Shown piece by piece: positions 1 to 10,870 of a stretch of DNA of 64,000 nucleotides. The position numbers and the translations under genes were made by a program. The stretch comes from Cheiracanthium punctorium. Lineage: Eukaryota > Arthropoda > Arachnida > Araneae > Cheiracanthiidae. Under the pieces are notes generated by a model. It did no database searches and had not been told where the DNA came from. It saw nothing but the letters and a program-made list of their open reading frames with translations. The stretch covers positions 1-64,000 of the forward strand of contig JAWZYV010019947.1 in assembly GCA_038373885.1 (NCBI GenBank), written 5' to 3'. How positions within the stretch are numbered: the stretch's first letter is position 1; each line of letters opens with the position of its first letter.

Positions 1-1634
1 TTCTAACAAATTAACAAAGTTTTTAAACGTAGCACACAGAGCAAAACCAAATTTGAAAATAAAATACATTAAGTAGACACTGTGATTTTTAAGAACGGTA
101 TTTAAAAATATTTGCAAGAAGCATGTTTAGCAAGTTACTAGTTTGCTATTTGTAAAAAATTCTAAGTCCGTTATCTTGAAAGAGTAACTGAAATGCACTA
201 ATATGAATAATTCAATGTTTCTAAAAAGACAATTTCACATATCTAGCACTTCAGAAAAAATGTATCAAGTTCGTTACATTCTAAAAATACCAAAGTTCGT
301 CACTTCTATAAAATTTTCAAAGTACAGATATGTTAGTTTATTTCAAGAACATATTCAACGACTTATCAGAACATAAAATATACCAATGTGCAAAACTTCT
401 AAAAGAAAAAATTACACCTTACAATCTATTAATGCAGTTTACTAAGTATTTTGTAAAACCCTTTACTTGATAATTCTGAAAAATAGTCTCAGTCCCTCAC
501 TTTGTACAGACATAAATTATATTACTTTTAATTAGTTAAGGTTTACATAAAGATAAGTTTATAAATCTATGCTAAAATAGCTGATCATTTCTGTACCACA
601 TTTAAATCTATTTTATCAAAAACATGTTAAGCATACTACTTCTACGAAATTTACAAAGTTCTACTAGCTAAGTTCCTTTCGAGAAATAATTTCATAACTT
701 ATGAGAACTCATAAACGTATACAAATCAAAAGTATACTTAGTTTGAACAAGTAACATGTATAAAAGTAAGAGCATATTTATTTAAAATTTGTAAGCATAA
801 CCATCTCAATCAGTAAAATGTGTAACATGTGCATTTAGTTGATATTTCTCATAAAAATATTCAAGCCCATTACTTAATAAAAATTATAAAAATATGCCAA
901 GGTAATACTCTAATGTTTTAAAAACATAGTGTATGATTTTAAATATTCTGTTACTTCAAGTAAAATATGGTAAGATCTTTACATTAAAGAACACCTAAAA
1001 AATCTTTATTTAAAAATACTAAGTTTCTTTATCTCACTTAACTTTATTTTTGAAAAACCTGTAAAATCGATTAAGTTATAAAATTATGGAAACTAACTTT
1101 TTTAGTTAAGTTCATTTTATAAAAAATTAGTACTTTGGGAATTCTCATGTAACACAATTTACCTATCACACTTAAGTTTATGATTTTAATCAAAACATTT
1201 TATTTCTATGTAGTAGATTAATGTTTCCATAGTACATGCTTCAATAAATTTTGTTAAATTTCTAACTTTCTACCTTGTAGTGTATAAAAGATAAGTATAA
1301 AACGAGAACCTTAAATCGTGACCAAGTATGCTAACTTTATCACTTTTTATTTAATAGATTTTTATTTTGCAAGTAATCAACACGCACATACACATAAAGA
1401 AAACACAGAAAAGTTTTCATGTTTAAACTTATTTATTTACAAAAACATATTTTAAATTACACAAACTATTTACACAATTAAGAAAATAATAACTTTTCAA
1501 AGTGTAATCCACAATTAATCATGCACAAATCAGTAAAATCTTACTGTTGTAGAAGCAAGCAAACTTTTTCTACATAATCACAATGGTTTTAATATATTTT
1601 TTACAATCGCAATACTAGTTATACACCAATAACA
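1..1634. other. AT-rich flank without a recognisable gene
   Basis: No ORF or splice-like exon stands out. The sequence holds loosely recurring short motifs of the kind AAGTTCNTTACTT followed by A-rich stretches (for example near 165, 265, 293, 488 and 866), which may be a heavily decayed tandem repeat. The part from about 1400 upward is the 3' flank of the minus-strand gene at 1635-3182 and has several TTTATT motifs (AATAAA on the minus strand) near 1430 that could serve for polyadenylation. Confidence 0.4.
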
Positions 1635-3182
1635 TCACAAAATTACACATGTTTTGTCATCCTTGGAATTCGCAAAATCTGAAAACGGTTGAAAAAATGA
1701 ATTAAATAGCTCATTTTGAAGATACTTCATATAGTCTTCAATGAAAATGTTTGAAAAAAATTCTCCGTCATAATGACAAGTGCATTTTTTCTCGCATATC
1801 TCTCTTGCAATATACGGCATGTCAACCGTAAACCATGCTTTACTACTTATAAGACCCTCTCGCTCATCAATATGTGATCTATTCGAACAGGCATGTATCC
1901 TATGCGAAGAATGATCCTGAACCCGGCCTATGTTTTTAAAAATTTCCTGATGTACTATATCCATTAATTGTTGTTTCGCCTCATCGTAATTACAATGGGG
2001 TTCGCGGTTACATTTTTGCGGCTTTAATTTTAAAATTAAATGAGGCAGGGTCGTCGTATATAGCGTTTTTAAAATGCATTCCAATATTTCATTTCTCATT
2101 TCGCAAAGTTTTTTTACTTGATCATTTAAAAGTGTTAAGGAAATTGGATTTAACGTGAATGAATCTGCGGTTTTGTAAATTTGTTGTAAGATGCATTTTC
2201 CATCATCATTAAATACAGATAATTGATTATTACAAATAAAAGAGCTATTGCTATGACCTATATTAAAATCTAATAGTTTTACAATAAATTCGATCCACGT
2301 GGAAGGGTTCATCACGACTCCCTGACCGGTTGGTATATAGTCTAATTGGGCATTCTGAATAAATTGTCTAATATGGATCTTCAAGTCAGTTCTTTCATCG
2401 TGAAGTGAAACGTAGATAAGTCTTTCCAAGTGCCATGTACTATTTACAGAAGCATATAAGCTATGGTAAAGATGATCCATCCAATCGTCCAACTTTGCCC
2501 TTTTCGGGGAAGGCTCATAAATGTACATTTTGGCAAATGTTAGGTTAATGTGCGGGTCTGTCACATAAGGTTCAGAAGGAATAACATGCGTTAAAAGTTT
2601 GTTGGTTAGGGGATATATCTTACACATTGAACCATGTTCTAATTTAATGGTAGTGGTTTCACAGTTCGGTGGTTTAAAATCCAAAGTTCGTTTAGATCCA
2701 AAACTTAGAATGCATACACCTGATGATAGGTCCAGATTAAAATCTTCGTAGTTACCATCTTCAATTTTAGGTTGTTCTTCAGAGCCAAAGTTCACTTGTA
2801 CCATATTAAATTCATAATTTGTCACTTTCTGTAGATCTTCACGTATTTTTTGCAAAATGGGTATCCAAGAGTAAACAGTGACTGTTGCTCCAGGTAAACT
2901 GTAATTGATTCCTTCATCAGCAAAAGTAATTACTTTACGGGTCGAGGAAATTTTCTTTTCACTACTTTGCAGGGGTAACTGAAACAATTCTTGCTGTAAC
3001 ACATCAACATCACTTTCAGTACAAAACTCGGAGGAAATTTCCTTTTCAATACTTTGCAGGGGCTTTACATCTAAAGGCAATTGTATTATTTCTTGCAGCA
3101 ACACATCAGCATCACTTTGAGTATAAAAATCGGGAGTGTATTCAATGTTAAAGTTATTTTCGATCGATTCAAGCAAAGACAT
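1635..3182 (-). CDS. Intronless AlkB-like / PC4-like fusion protein, probably nuclear
   Basis: The product has 515 residues. The start is the ATG at 3182, with A at -3; the frame stays open eight codons further up, but only to a TTG. Residues 20-80 are two copies of a 27-32-residue acidic repeat. Residues 88-220 match the AlkB/ALKBH2-3 jelly roll: YxxPG near 94, an ILSFGSKR strand, LEHG at 181-184, THVIP with the distal iron-type His at 199, and INLTF at 212-216. The HxD iron pair is replaced by N144/E146, and the two Arg positions around NLTF that bind 2-oxoglutarate are H211 and A217, so dioxygenase activity is unlikely. Residues 223-233 hold PSPKRAKLD, like the Myc nuclear signal. Residues 254-306 match PC4/SUB1 (YVSLHD, HIRQF, GQGVVMNPSTW). 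Residues 314-370 look like a second, weaker PC4 unit (DDGKCIL, ISLTLLNDQVKKL). The tail is Cys/His-rich. AlkB and PC4 families bind nucleic acid; the role of the fusion is unknown. It could be a domesticated viral or transposon gene, since it lacks introns. Confidence 0.72.
   Translation of the reverse strand: MSLLESIENNFNIEYTPDFYTQSDADVLLQEIIQLPLDVKPLQSIEKEISSEFCTESDVDVLQQELFQLPLQSSEKKISSTRKVITFADEGINYSLPGATVTVYSWIPILQKIREDLQKVTNYEFNMVQVNFGSEEQPKIEDGNYEDFNLDLSSGVCILSFGSKRTLDFKPPNCETTTIKLEHGSMCKIYPLTNKLLTHVIPSEPYVTDPHINLTFAKMYIYEPSPKRAKLDDWMDHLYHSLYASVNSTWHLERLIYVSLHDERTDLKIHIRQFIQNAQLDYIPTGQGVVMNPSTWIEFIVKLLDFNIGHSNSSFICNNQLSVFNDDGKCILQQIYKTADSFTLNPISLTLLNDQVKKLCEMRNEILECILKTLYTTTLPHLILKLKPQKCNREPHCNYDEAKQQLMDIVHQEIFKNIGRVQDHSSHRIHACSNRSHIDEREGLISSKAWFTVDMPYIAREICEKKCTCHYDGEFFSNIFIEDYMKYLQNELFNSFFQPFSDFANSKDDKTCVIL
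2946..3135 (-). repeat. In-frame tandem duplication inside the AlkB/PC4-like gene
   Basis: Two adjacent units of about 88 and 102 bases share long near-identical stretches (TTTTCxxTACTTTGCAGGGG and ACACATCANCATCACTTT in both). They encode the N-terminal repeats SDADVLLQEIIQLPL...EKEISS and SDVDVLQQELFQLPL...EKKISS. The length difference is a multiple of three, so the frame is kept. Confidence 0.8.
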
Positions 3183-3479
3183 TTTTGAAACTCGGCGAAA
3201 AATCAATTAAAACACGCGTCTTAAGTATAGGCGTACACAGTGTAAAGTGAGTCTCGCAACACACACCTGACCACTTTATCTAACTAAAACGTCTTTACTG
3301 GTTCTTTAAAAAAAAATCACGTGATTCCCCAAGCGCCCTCTACCTTAAAACTTTCTCAACCCAGTAGATATTGCATCATCTAAATTGTCTTAGCCTGTTA
3401 CAGAGAGTTGCCACTCAATGTACATCCTACCAACGAACCTAGCGGATATTCAATCAACACGGATTTGCACACGTCACTA
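3183..3479 (-). promoter_or_regulatory. 5' flank of the AlkB/PC4-like gene
   Basis: Read on the minus strand, this flank has an AGATAAAG motif and TCAGG and TCACT initiator-like steps roughly 70-110 bases before the ATG, and a weak CTATACTTAAG near -40. No strong TATA box is seen. The transcription start cannot be placed from sequence alone. Confidence 0.25.
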
Positions 3480-3499
3480 TCACGTGTCTTCTGCGCATG

Positions 3500-3548
3500 T
3501 CACTTCCTTATCTCTTATCTGATCTGTGATACCTGATAAGAGAAAATC
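3500..3548. promoter_or_regulatory. Cluster of GATA-type motifs
   Basis: Four GATA-core sites (TTATCT, CTTATCTG, TGATAC, TGATAAG) lie within about 40 bases, 320-360 bases upstream of the AlkB/PC4-like gene. A second cluster is at 4490-4565. Both follow a CACGTGTC motif (3481 and 4443). This is a pattern observation; binding is inference. Confidence 0.3.
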
Positions 3549-3754
3549 AGTTGCCGTTAAATTTGTAGAGTTTGTAGGTTGGGCGTAGGTAAGTTCTCCT
3601 GCAACGGATACCTAAGAATTCTTTAGCCGAGCTGACCGATGTTTTGTCCGCATGCAACAAGAGTGTTGTCCGGTATTTTTCAGGTATTATAATTGCTTAT
3701 ATTTTTTCTGATATATGTTGTGATTAGCTATCTTTTTAGAGTAATCAGTTTAGT

Positions 3755-4080
3755 TTATTAACAGGTTTTCATTAATAATTTCAGTTTATGACTTTATTAA
3801 AAAATTTTAGTTTATTATTGTAAAAATTGTTTTAGTTTATGAATTTATTAAATAAAAATTTTAGTTTATTATTGTAAAAAAATGTTTTAAACAATAAGTT
3901 TAGTTTATGCATTTATTAAAAGGATGTCTATGTAAAATTTAAGTCTATAAAAAAATTGAGTGTAAAAATTTTGATATGTTTAATTTATTAACAAGTTTTA
4001 ATTAATAATTTTAGTTTATGACTTTATTAAATAAAAATTTTAGTTTATTATTCTAAAAATTGTTTTAAACAATAATTTTA
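3755..4080. repeat. Degenerate AT-rich tandem repeat
   Basis: About three copies of a 75-110-base unit built on TTTAGTTTATGACTTTATTAAA and TTTAGTTTATTATTGTAAAAATTG occur at about 3755-3834, 3835-3920 and 3985-4078. No coding potential. Confidence 0.65.
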
Positions 4081-5790
4081 ATACCTATTTTATACGTGAA
4101 TACTCATTCATCTGCAATGCCTATAATTTATTACTGTTATTTATCAAAACTTAACAAAAATAATTTGCTTTAGTACAATGATCTTTGCTAATTGTTTCAC
4201 AGAAATTAATTTAATGATTCATTATTTTCCTAAACTACGTAAAATATATTAATCGTTGTAGCTTAACTTTGATATTTCAATTTAGGATATAATGTCGATC
4301 AGAAGAATAATCATAATGTATTTAATACGTGTTCAATAGATATCCTTTACAAAGTTCCAATGCGTTTGTAAAAATTAGATCATGTTTTTAAGTAGTAAAC
4401 ATCTTAATCCATAAGTCCCCATTTTTGAACGTAGAATGAAACACGTGTCCCCAATTGCATACCCCTAACAGCCTCCCTGGTTTTATCTTATCGGCAAACT
4501 GGGCCTCTGTTATTTAACCTACTCTGTAGGGTCTCAAGGCACTTTCTTATCTCTAAATTTCTTATCAGCTGTACTAAGGATATCACATGCATGTGCTCTA
4601 CTTATGCTGTGGATATATTTGCGAATTATGTGAGTATTTTTATTATTATTATTATTTCGCGTGTACAAGTACAGGGTAAGTGTAATATTTTCTATTATTT
4701 TACTTACATATAAGTTGATACCGTAATTCTAATTGAAAATAATTATGCGGTTCTTATAGTTGCACTTTTGATGTGTTGTACTTTTAAGTGTGATTTTTTT
4801 TTTTGGTTACTGTTAATGTATGTTTTTCTGTATTTTGGTGCTTTGCAAAATTTTAAGTGGGTAATCCAGTGTAATTAATATTAATAGCATTATCGGTAGA
4901 AGTACTTTATGCAGTTTGTATACAAAAACTGGGGTTTGAGGGCTTTCTCCTAATAGAAAATAAGGCATGCATGGTATTTGTATTTCAGTAAATTCTAACT
5001 AAGATTAAATTTTCGTGGCTAACTAATTTTATCCTACATAAAATAGTATTGTGAATCTGGTAAATTGTTATAAGAAAAAAAATTACTGTTAAATCGTTTA
5101 ATATCTTCAAATGTGTTATTTATTTTTAGTGTCAAAATAATATACCTATTTCAGCATATGAAGACAAAAATAGTAATGAACATGTGCTAGTTGGACCGGG
5201 AATTAGGGATAATGTATTTTAAATCATTTCTCTATGTTCCGGACTTGCTAGCCGTATAGATGTTGGGGCAAGAAGTTCGGCCTAAGAAGATTTAACATGA
5301 TGTCCATTCACGTAAGTAAAAACCTTGTATTTTTTAGTTCAAGTAATGATTTGCGATTTAAACTATCATTTTATCTAAGTATTGAAAGATATTTTATGTA
5401 CATGCAGTATACTAAAACGAATCTTCAATTTTTATCTTCAATAGTTCAACTTTCTAACAATAGTACTATCTAGTCTAAAAGTTTGTGCTAGTTATGCTCA
5501 CCTTTCTATAAAATATGCTAAGTGCATCAATAAAAGACCTCTAAAAAGGTTGATACATGTATAAAACGATGCTTTCATAGTCAAACTGAAATTAGTGTTG
5601 CACATAAACAATCTAACTTGTATCGTATTGAAATTCTATAAATCATGTTACTCTACTTGGGATATACAGTAAAAAAGTTTTGTAGGATTACTAAAAATGT
5701 AATTTTTTCTCTAATTGATCTATAGAAAATATAAACTAGTATAATCGCTGTCTAAAATCTATCAAAAATGTATAGATAAATACTTTGTTT
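4081..5790. other. Non-coding AT-rich stretch
   Basis: Apart from the GATA cluster and a short ATT microsatellite at about 4633-4656, I see nothing here. ATGTCCATTCAC followed by GTAAGT at 5299-5316 resembles an exon-donor edge, but no matching acceptor or downstream exon was found. Confidence 0.35.
4440..4568. promoter_or_regulatory. Second CACGTGTC plus GATA-motif cluster
   Basis: Four TTATC/GATA cores (TTTATCTTATCGG, CTTATCTC, CTTATCAG) follow CACGTGTC, echoing the arrangement at 3480-3548. The two stretches are not otherwise alignable over long distance. Confidence 0.25.
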
Positions 5791-5799
5791 GTTTGTTTG

Positions 5800-5895
5800 T
5801 GTTTTAAGGCAAACCTGCACGCGGGGGTATCTGCCTAGGATGAGGGGTGCCTTGGTAGGAGGACTTTCTAAGGGGTTCTAACGCGTATTCACGGA
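5800..5895 (-). repeat. 3' fragment of core SINE family B
   Basis: The sequence matches the body of the SINE copies at 16690 and 23108: GATGAGGGGTGCCTTGGTA, GGACTTTCTAAGGGGTTCTAAC and a GTATTCAC stretch. The tRNA-like head is missing. (GTTT)n precedes it. Confidence 0.6.
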
Positions 5896-6123
5896 TAAAT
5901 ACTTTGAGTATTCATACATTTCGTATACAAAAACTTGAGTTTTTTGGGATATATGGCTAAAGTGATTTTTCTCGCAATAGAATATAAGACTATATCCAAA
6001 TCATTATTTGTAAAATCTTTCTATGGTATAATTTTCTCACTTGCCTAACAGTAGATTAAATGTATTGATATTCTACTTTAATGTTAAACGGCTACTTAAC
6101 AAAAATACGGTATACAAAAAATT

Positions 6124-6500
6124 AAAACTCTTGATTAATTTTTTTTTTCTTGATAAATTAAAAACACTTGATTAACATTTTTTCTTGATAAATTAAAAAC
6201 GCTTGATTTTAAAAGAAATATTTGTTGTAAATAATTTAACTTAAAATTAAAACTTTGTTTAAAAAAATAAAAATAAATTAACTCGTGATTAGAAATGTAT
6301 TTGTTGTAAAATTATTTAACTTAAAATTAAAACTTGGTAAAAATAAATAAAAAATAAATTAACTCTTGATTAAAAAAATATTTGTTGTAAAATTATTTAA
6401 CTTAAAATTAAAACTGTTGGTTAAAAAAATAATAATAAAAATAAATTACTCTTGATTAAAAAATATTTGTTGTAAAATTAATTATTAACTTAAAATTAAA
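6124..6500. repeat. AT-rich tandem repeat, unit about 80-85 bp
   Basis: Four or more units contain AACTCTTGATTAAAAAAATA, TTTGTTGTAAAATTA and TTTAACTTAAAATTAAAAC. The first units are shorter and more diverged. Confidence 0.75.
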
Positions 6501-7828
6501 GTTCGTAGGCCTCCTGGGGATGTTGTTCATTTCTTTGCTCCACATAGTTAATTATTATTTATAGAAACAAAAACAACAACGCATCCTCTGTGCTACGCCC
6601 TGTCTCCATTCATGCGAGGCTAGCGTGATGGGGAAAGGCACAGTAAAATTTTTTATTTGAAATGAGGCGGTAGATATTCTACCGGGTGGCTGGTGGGTCC
6701 TCATTTAATTACAATAATATTTTTTATTTCAGGTTTAATTCATAAAGTATAGCTTATTTAAAATATAACAAAGTCCCTTATTTTCACTAGAGAATACATC
6801 ACAATTTGAAAAATTTTTTCCAAGTCCCCTTATTTGAAAAATATCTTAATGCCTGAAAAAATTACAAGTCCCCTTATTTGAAAAAAAAAAGGAAAAAAAT
6901 CTTATCAGTCCTTTGAACATCCAGTCTTAGCATCTGCTCCCCACATCCGGTCCGACCACGCCCCCCTCTCTCTCGACCCAGGGAAAGCAGTTATACGATG
7001 CACCCCACAATTAACATGGCACCCCCTGGGGTGAACCCCCATTTATCTACTACTAATAGTTTTTTTTTTTTTTTCAAAATTATAAAATTATTACACAAAT
7101 ATTTTATAAAGACTTATCCTTCCTTCTACTTAAAATTTAGGGGGGGGATGACAACTTTAAAGTTTAGCTTTTGTACGTATATAATTTAATGTATATTTTG
7201 GAGGCTTACATAAATTACATTACACTCAAAGGAGTTAAAACATTTCCAGTATTATAGATTTATACAAAAAAGGTCAAAATTTGAATTCCAGCTCGCATGC
7301 ATTGCAAAACAAAGTAATTGACAAAAAACTATTGTTGATGTTCTTCAATATTGCCAGAGCTACAGTGCTACCCTCTGCACAGTAATTTCATTAAGGATGA
7401 CTTGCATTATAAATACATTTTGCTTGTTGAAATTGACTGAGGCTTTTATAAAAATGATCAACTAAGATTGTTAATTACAAAAATGAGGGGAGAAAATCCA
7501 AAATTGACCAAAAAAAAAAAAAGTTATGTAATTTATGTGAGCTTTCAGCAAAACAATTTATTTTAATCTAACCTTTGGCATTTGATACTGTAGTTTCCTG
7601 AAACAGAAGGGGTATCAGAATTTCTTCTTGAAACAGATCATCATGAGGAAGAGGAAAATGGAGAAGAGTCCTTGTAAATAATGCATAGAGCAAGAATCCT
7701 TGTAAATAATGCATATGTGAAACTTTTGATATTTATATTAATAAATGTATTTCGTAAATCTGGGTGGAAAATTTACTTTAAGCTGAAAATCACTCTCTAA
7801 ACACTATTTAATGCAGTATTAGCTGTAA
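6501..7828. other. Mixed non-coding stretch with GC-richer relics
   Basis: A GC-richer block at about 6500-6705 ends in a short inverted pair (AAATGAGG / CCTCATTT at about 6660 and 6698) and looks transposon-derived. A small repeat of AAGTCCCCTTATTTGAAAAA occurs three times at 6768-6890. A second C-rich block follows at 6930-7040, then T and G runs. No gene is visible. Confidence 0.35.
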
Positions 7829-7830
7829 TA

Positions 7831-8070
7831 CACTGAAGAACCAAAAGTTAATGACCACCCACTCAATATCACATTGCACAGCCTTTGGTCTTCAAAACAG
7901 CTGCAACTCGCCAAGGCATGGATGCATGAGTTTTCGGTAGATAACTGGAGACAGGTTGTAAGAAATATTTATGCAGCAGTCACACAAAGCCAGGATATTG
8001 GAACATGGTGGTGTTCGAGCTGTCACTCCATGTAATCCCAAAGATGCTCAATGGGATTAAGATACGGCGA
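7831..8070 (-). pseudogene. Tc1 transposase, C-terminal piece and 3' terminal repeat
   Basis: The minus strand reads SPYLNPIEHLWDYME, the block around the last catalytic acidic residue of the Tc1 DDE domain, then a stop and a decayed tail (QLEHHHV...). It runs into the terminal repeat at 7831. Confidence 0.85.
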
Positions 8071-8259
8071 GTTACTGAAGTTATAGGGTAATTAAACCCT
8101 GTAAAATACTAGAGTAGAGTCAGTGATGCTTTATCATGAATACTGGACATGCCAGTAGCACAAAATAAAGACTAGTAAAAATATCTTATACCTTGCTTTC
8201 ATTCAGAATGATGATTGTGACAATTATTTACAAGATGATAAATGATGCAGAAATATAAA

Positions 8260-8572
8260 CTTTGAATAGGAGCTACTGGCTCACATTTGTCTTTGATAAA
8301 CAGATTCGCGCAGTAAGAGACAACACATCAAGCTGGGGCTTTGCATAGGTATCGCTCACTCCTCTCAGTATCATGTAAACCTCTGCCTGGGCAGCAGAGG
8401 AACACCAGAGAATCTTTCCCACCAAGACATCCCTAAAAAAAGTATGGGCAGCCCACACCCTGCTTCAGTTGCTACTGGCTGGAAGAGAACTATTATACTT
8501 GCCAGCTACGCCGTAAAAGGGCTTAGCAAGCTATTATGTGCTGTCAGTAAAAGAAAAAAAAAAAAAAAAAAA
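8260..8572 (+). other. GC-richer unidentified segment ending in an A-run
   Basis: A stretch of more balanced composition ends in about 20 A residues (8550-8570). This resembles a retroposed transcript on the plus strand, but I could not identify the source and see no intact ORF. Confidence 0.25.
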
Positions 8573-8639
8573 AGGTTCTCATTCACAAGTGAGGAAAGCA
8601 GTGCTGCGAAGCAAAAAAAAGTGTTGAAATAAAGCAATG

Positions 8640-9225
8640 TTTAAGACAGCAAAAATAGATTTTAAGCCACTTAGAAATATGGCTTTGCTTTTAAGAGGCA
8701 TTGCAGGGGCAAGGCAGGCCATTCCCATCACCATCTCAGAATTTCATGATTTTCTTTTATTGTGTTGCCTTACCCAAGGAAAGAACAAATCTGAAATATT
8801 TTTGATTTACCTCTTTTAGTTTTGGAGTTATGGAGGGTCAAAGTACTCCAGAGGAGCAACGTCGAATTAATTTAAGGCCATTTTTGCCACTTTATTGTCT
8901 CGGCTGTGACTGGCTCAGAGGTGCTTCAGAGAATTTTTTCATTTTATCCTATAATATACCTTGTATATTAACATCTCAAATTGAAAATTCATTTGAAAAT
9001 TGTCAGAGCCCCAAATTATGGCCCCCCAAAATACATCCAATTTCATAAAAAATACAGTTTTAAGAATGCTTTAAATCTTGGCTCTGACTTGATACAGAAA
9101 ATTTTTTGCACAGTGCAGTTATATATCTTCATATAAAGTGAATCTAATGTTACAAATTTTTGAAGGCCCCCCGGTACGGGGCCCCAAACATGGTCCTTAG
9201 CGCTAATTCACACAATTTTTCCAGT
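8640..9225 (+). repeat. Left arm of internal inverted repeat
   Basis: It is the inverse of 10275-10870 and shares, for example, CCATCTCAGAATTTCATGATTT, the GTTTTGGAGTTATG box and GGTCCTTAGCGCTAATTCA. Confidence 0.85.
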
Positions 9226-9239
9226 TTTAGATGTATATT

Positions 9240-9590
9240 ATCAGATTAAAAAAAAATTCTCTGAAGCATCTCAGAGCAAATCAGTCGAGAGAGTAAAATG
9301 GAAAAAATGACCCTAAATTCGTCACTCCTCTGGGGTACTTTGACCCCCCATACTCCAAAACTAAAAGAGCTAAATCAAAAATATTTCAGATGTGTTCTTT
9401 CCTTGGGTAAGGCAACATAAGAAAAAAAAAAAAAATCATGAGATTCTGAGATGGTGATTGAAACTTTCTTCTTTTTTTTTTTACTTGATTTGCTCTTGTG
9501 ATGCCTCTTAGACTGACTGGAAGGTAGAGGCCACAAAGCTGGGGGCTTTCAAAAATATTTAACATTAGATTCACTTTATATGAAGATATA
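9240..9590 (-). repeat. Third, partial copy of the arm
   Basis: It lies in the orientation of the right arm, from AGAGCAAATCAGTCGAGA to GAAGATATATAACTGCACTG. The middle is deleted and the A and T runs are expanded. Confidence 0.75.
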
Positions 9591-9639
9591 TAACTGCACT
9601 GTTCAAAAATTTGAATGGAGTTTAATAAAATTTTAATAA

Positions 9640-10020
9640 TTTTGAGTGGCGAATGGAGACAGTTACTACAATGTTTACGAATTATTTTAAGTGTTCCTGT
9701 AAATTATGCTGCATGCATGAATTTTAGTCTATGTTACTCGGGAATAGTGTAGCTTTCAGTGAAAAGATCTTTAGAATCGATTCAGTAGTTACAGATATGT
9801 CCATATAGCATCATGTGCTGGAATTCTTTTCAGTGTCCCTGTAAAAGAACTAGTTATGCTACATGCTGAAAGGTAGCTTATAATACTCAGGAATAGTGTA
9901 GCTTTCTATCAGTGAAAAAGTTTTTCAAATCGGTTCACTAGTTGCAGATATCCCCATTCAGCGTAATGTAATTCTTATGAGTGCCCTGTAAATAACTATT
10001 TGTGATATATGGAGGATATA
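9640..10020 (+). repeat. Tandem repeat of about 170 bp, locus 1
   Basis: Two and a bit units contain CCTGTAAAAGAACTA, ATGCTACATGC, AATAGTGTAGCTTTCTATCA, GTGAAAAAGTTT, ATCGGTTCA and AGCGTAATGTA. The same unit recurs at 30560-31330. Confidence 0.8.
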
Positions 10021-10274
10021 TTTGAGATATATGAAGAATAAGCTAATTTTCAATATTGCCACTGTTGATTAAACTTCTAAAAGTAATGACGAAATGCCCC
10101 CATGTGTGCCAGTGAAATGTTCCAAATAGGGAGGTACTTTTTGGGATTTTTCTTGGAAACAGTTGAACCTTCAAGAAATGTTTTTTCATAATATCAAACT
10201 ACTATGTTGATACTACATCTCCATGTCAATAGTTCTCCTGTGGGAAGTCGGCTTCAGCTGTACCAATGCTTCGA

Positions 10275-10870
10275 AATTGCGTGAATTAGCGCTAAGGACC
10301 ATGTTTGGGGCCCCGTACCGGGGAGCCCTGGGGGCCCTTCAAAATTTTTTAACATTGGATTCACTTTATATGAAGATATATAACTGCATTGTGCAAAAAT
10401 TTTTTCTGTATCAAGTCAGAGCCAAGATTTAAAGCATTCTTAAATCTGTATTTTTTATGAAATTGGGGAGCCCTAATTTGGGCCCCTGACAATTTTCAAA
10501 TGAATTTTTAATTTGAGATGTTAATATACAAGGTATATTATAGGATAAAATGAAAAAATTCTATGAAGGACCTCTTAGCCAGTCACAGTCAAGACAATAA
10601 AGTGGCAAAAATGGCCCTAAATTAATTCGATGTTGCTCCTCTGGGGCACTTTGACCCTGCATAACTCCAAAACTAAAAGAGATAAATAAAAAATATTTCA
10701 GATTTGTTCTTTCCTTGAGTAAGGCAACACAATAAATGAAAATAATGAAATTCTGAGATGGTGATGGGAACTTTTTTATTTTGACCTGCCCGATTTGCTT
10801 TTGCAACGGCTCTTAAAAGATCTAAAGGAAACTTAAAATATAGGTTTAGAAAATTTAAGACTCTCCTGCC
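10275..10870 (-). repeat. Right arm of internal inverted repeat
   Basis: It is the inverse of 8640-9225 with moderate divergence, including the GGGGCCCCGTACCGGGG hairpin at 10308-10324. Confidence 0.85.

Noticed and set aside
3183..3206. Eight-codon upstream extension of the AlkB/PC4-like gene
   Set aside because: It begins with TTG, not ATG. In a eukaryote the ATG at 3182, in good context, is the better start.
5299..5316. Short first exon (ATGTCCATTCAC then GTAAGT)
   Set aside because: No downstream exon in a compatible frame was found, so it is probably chance.
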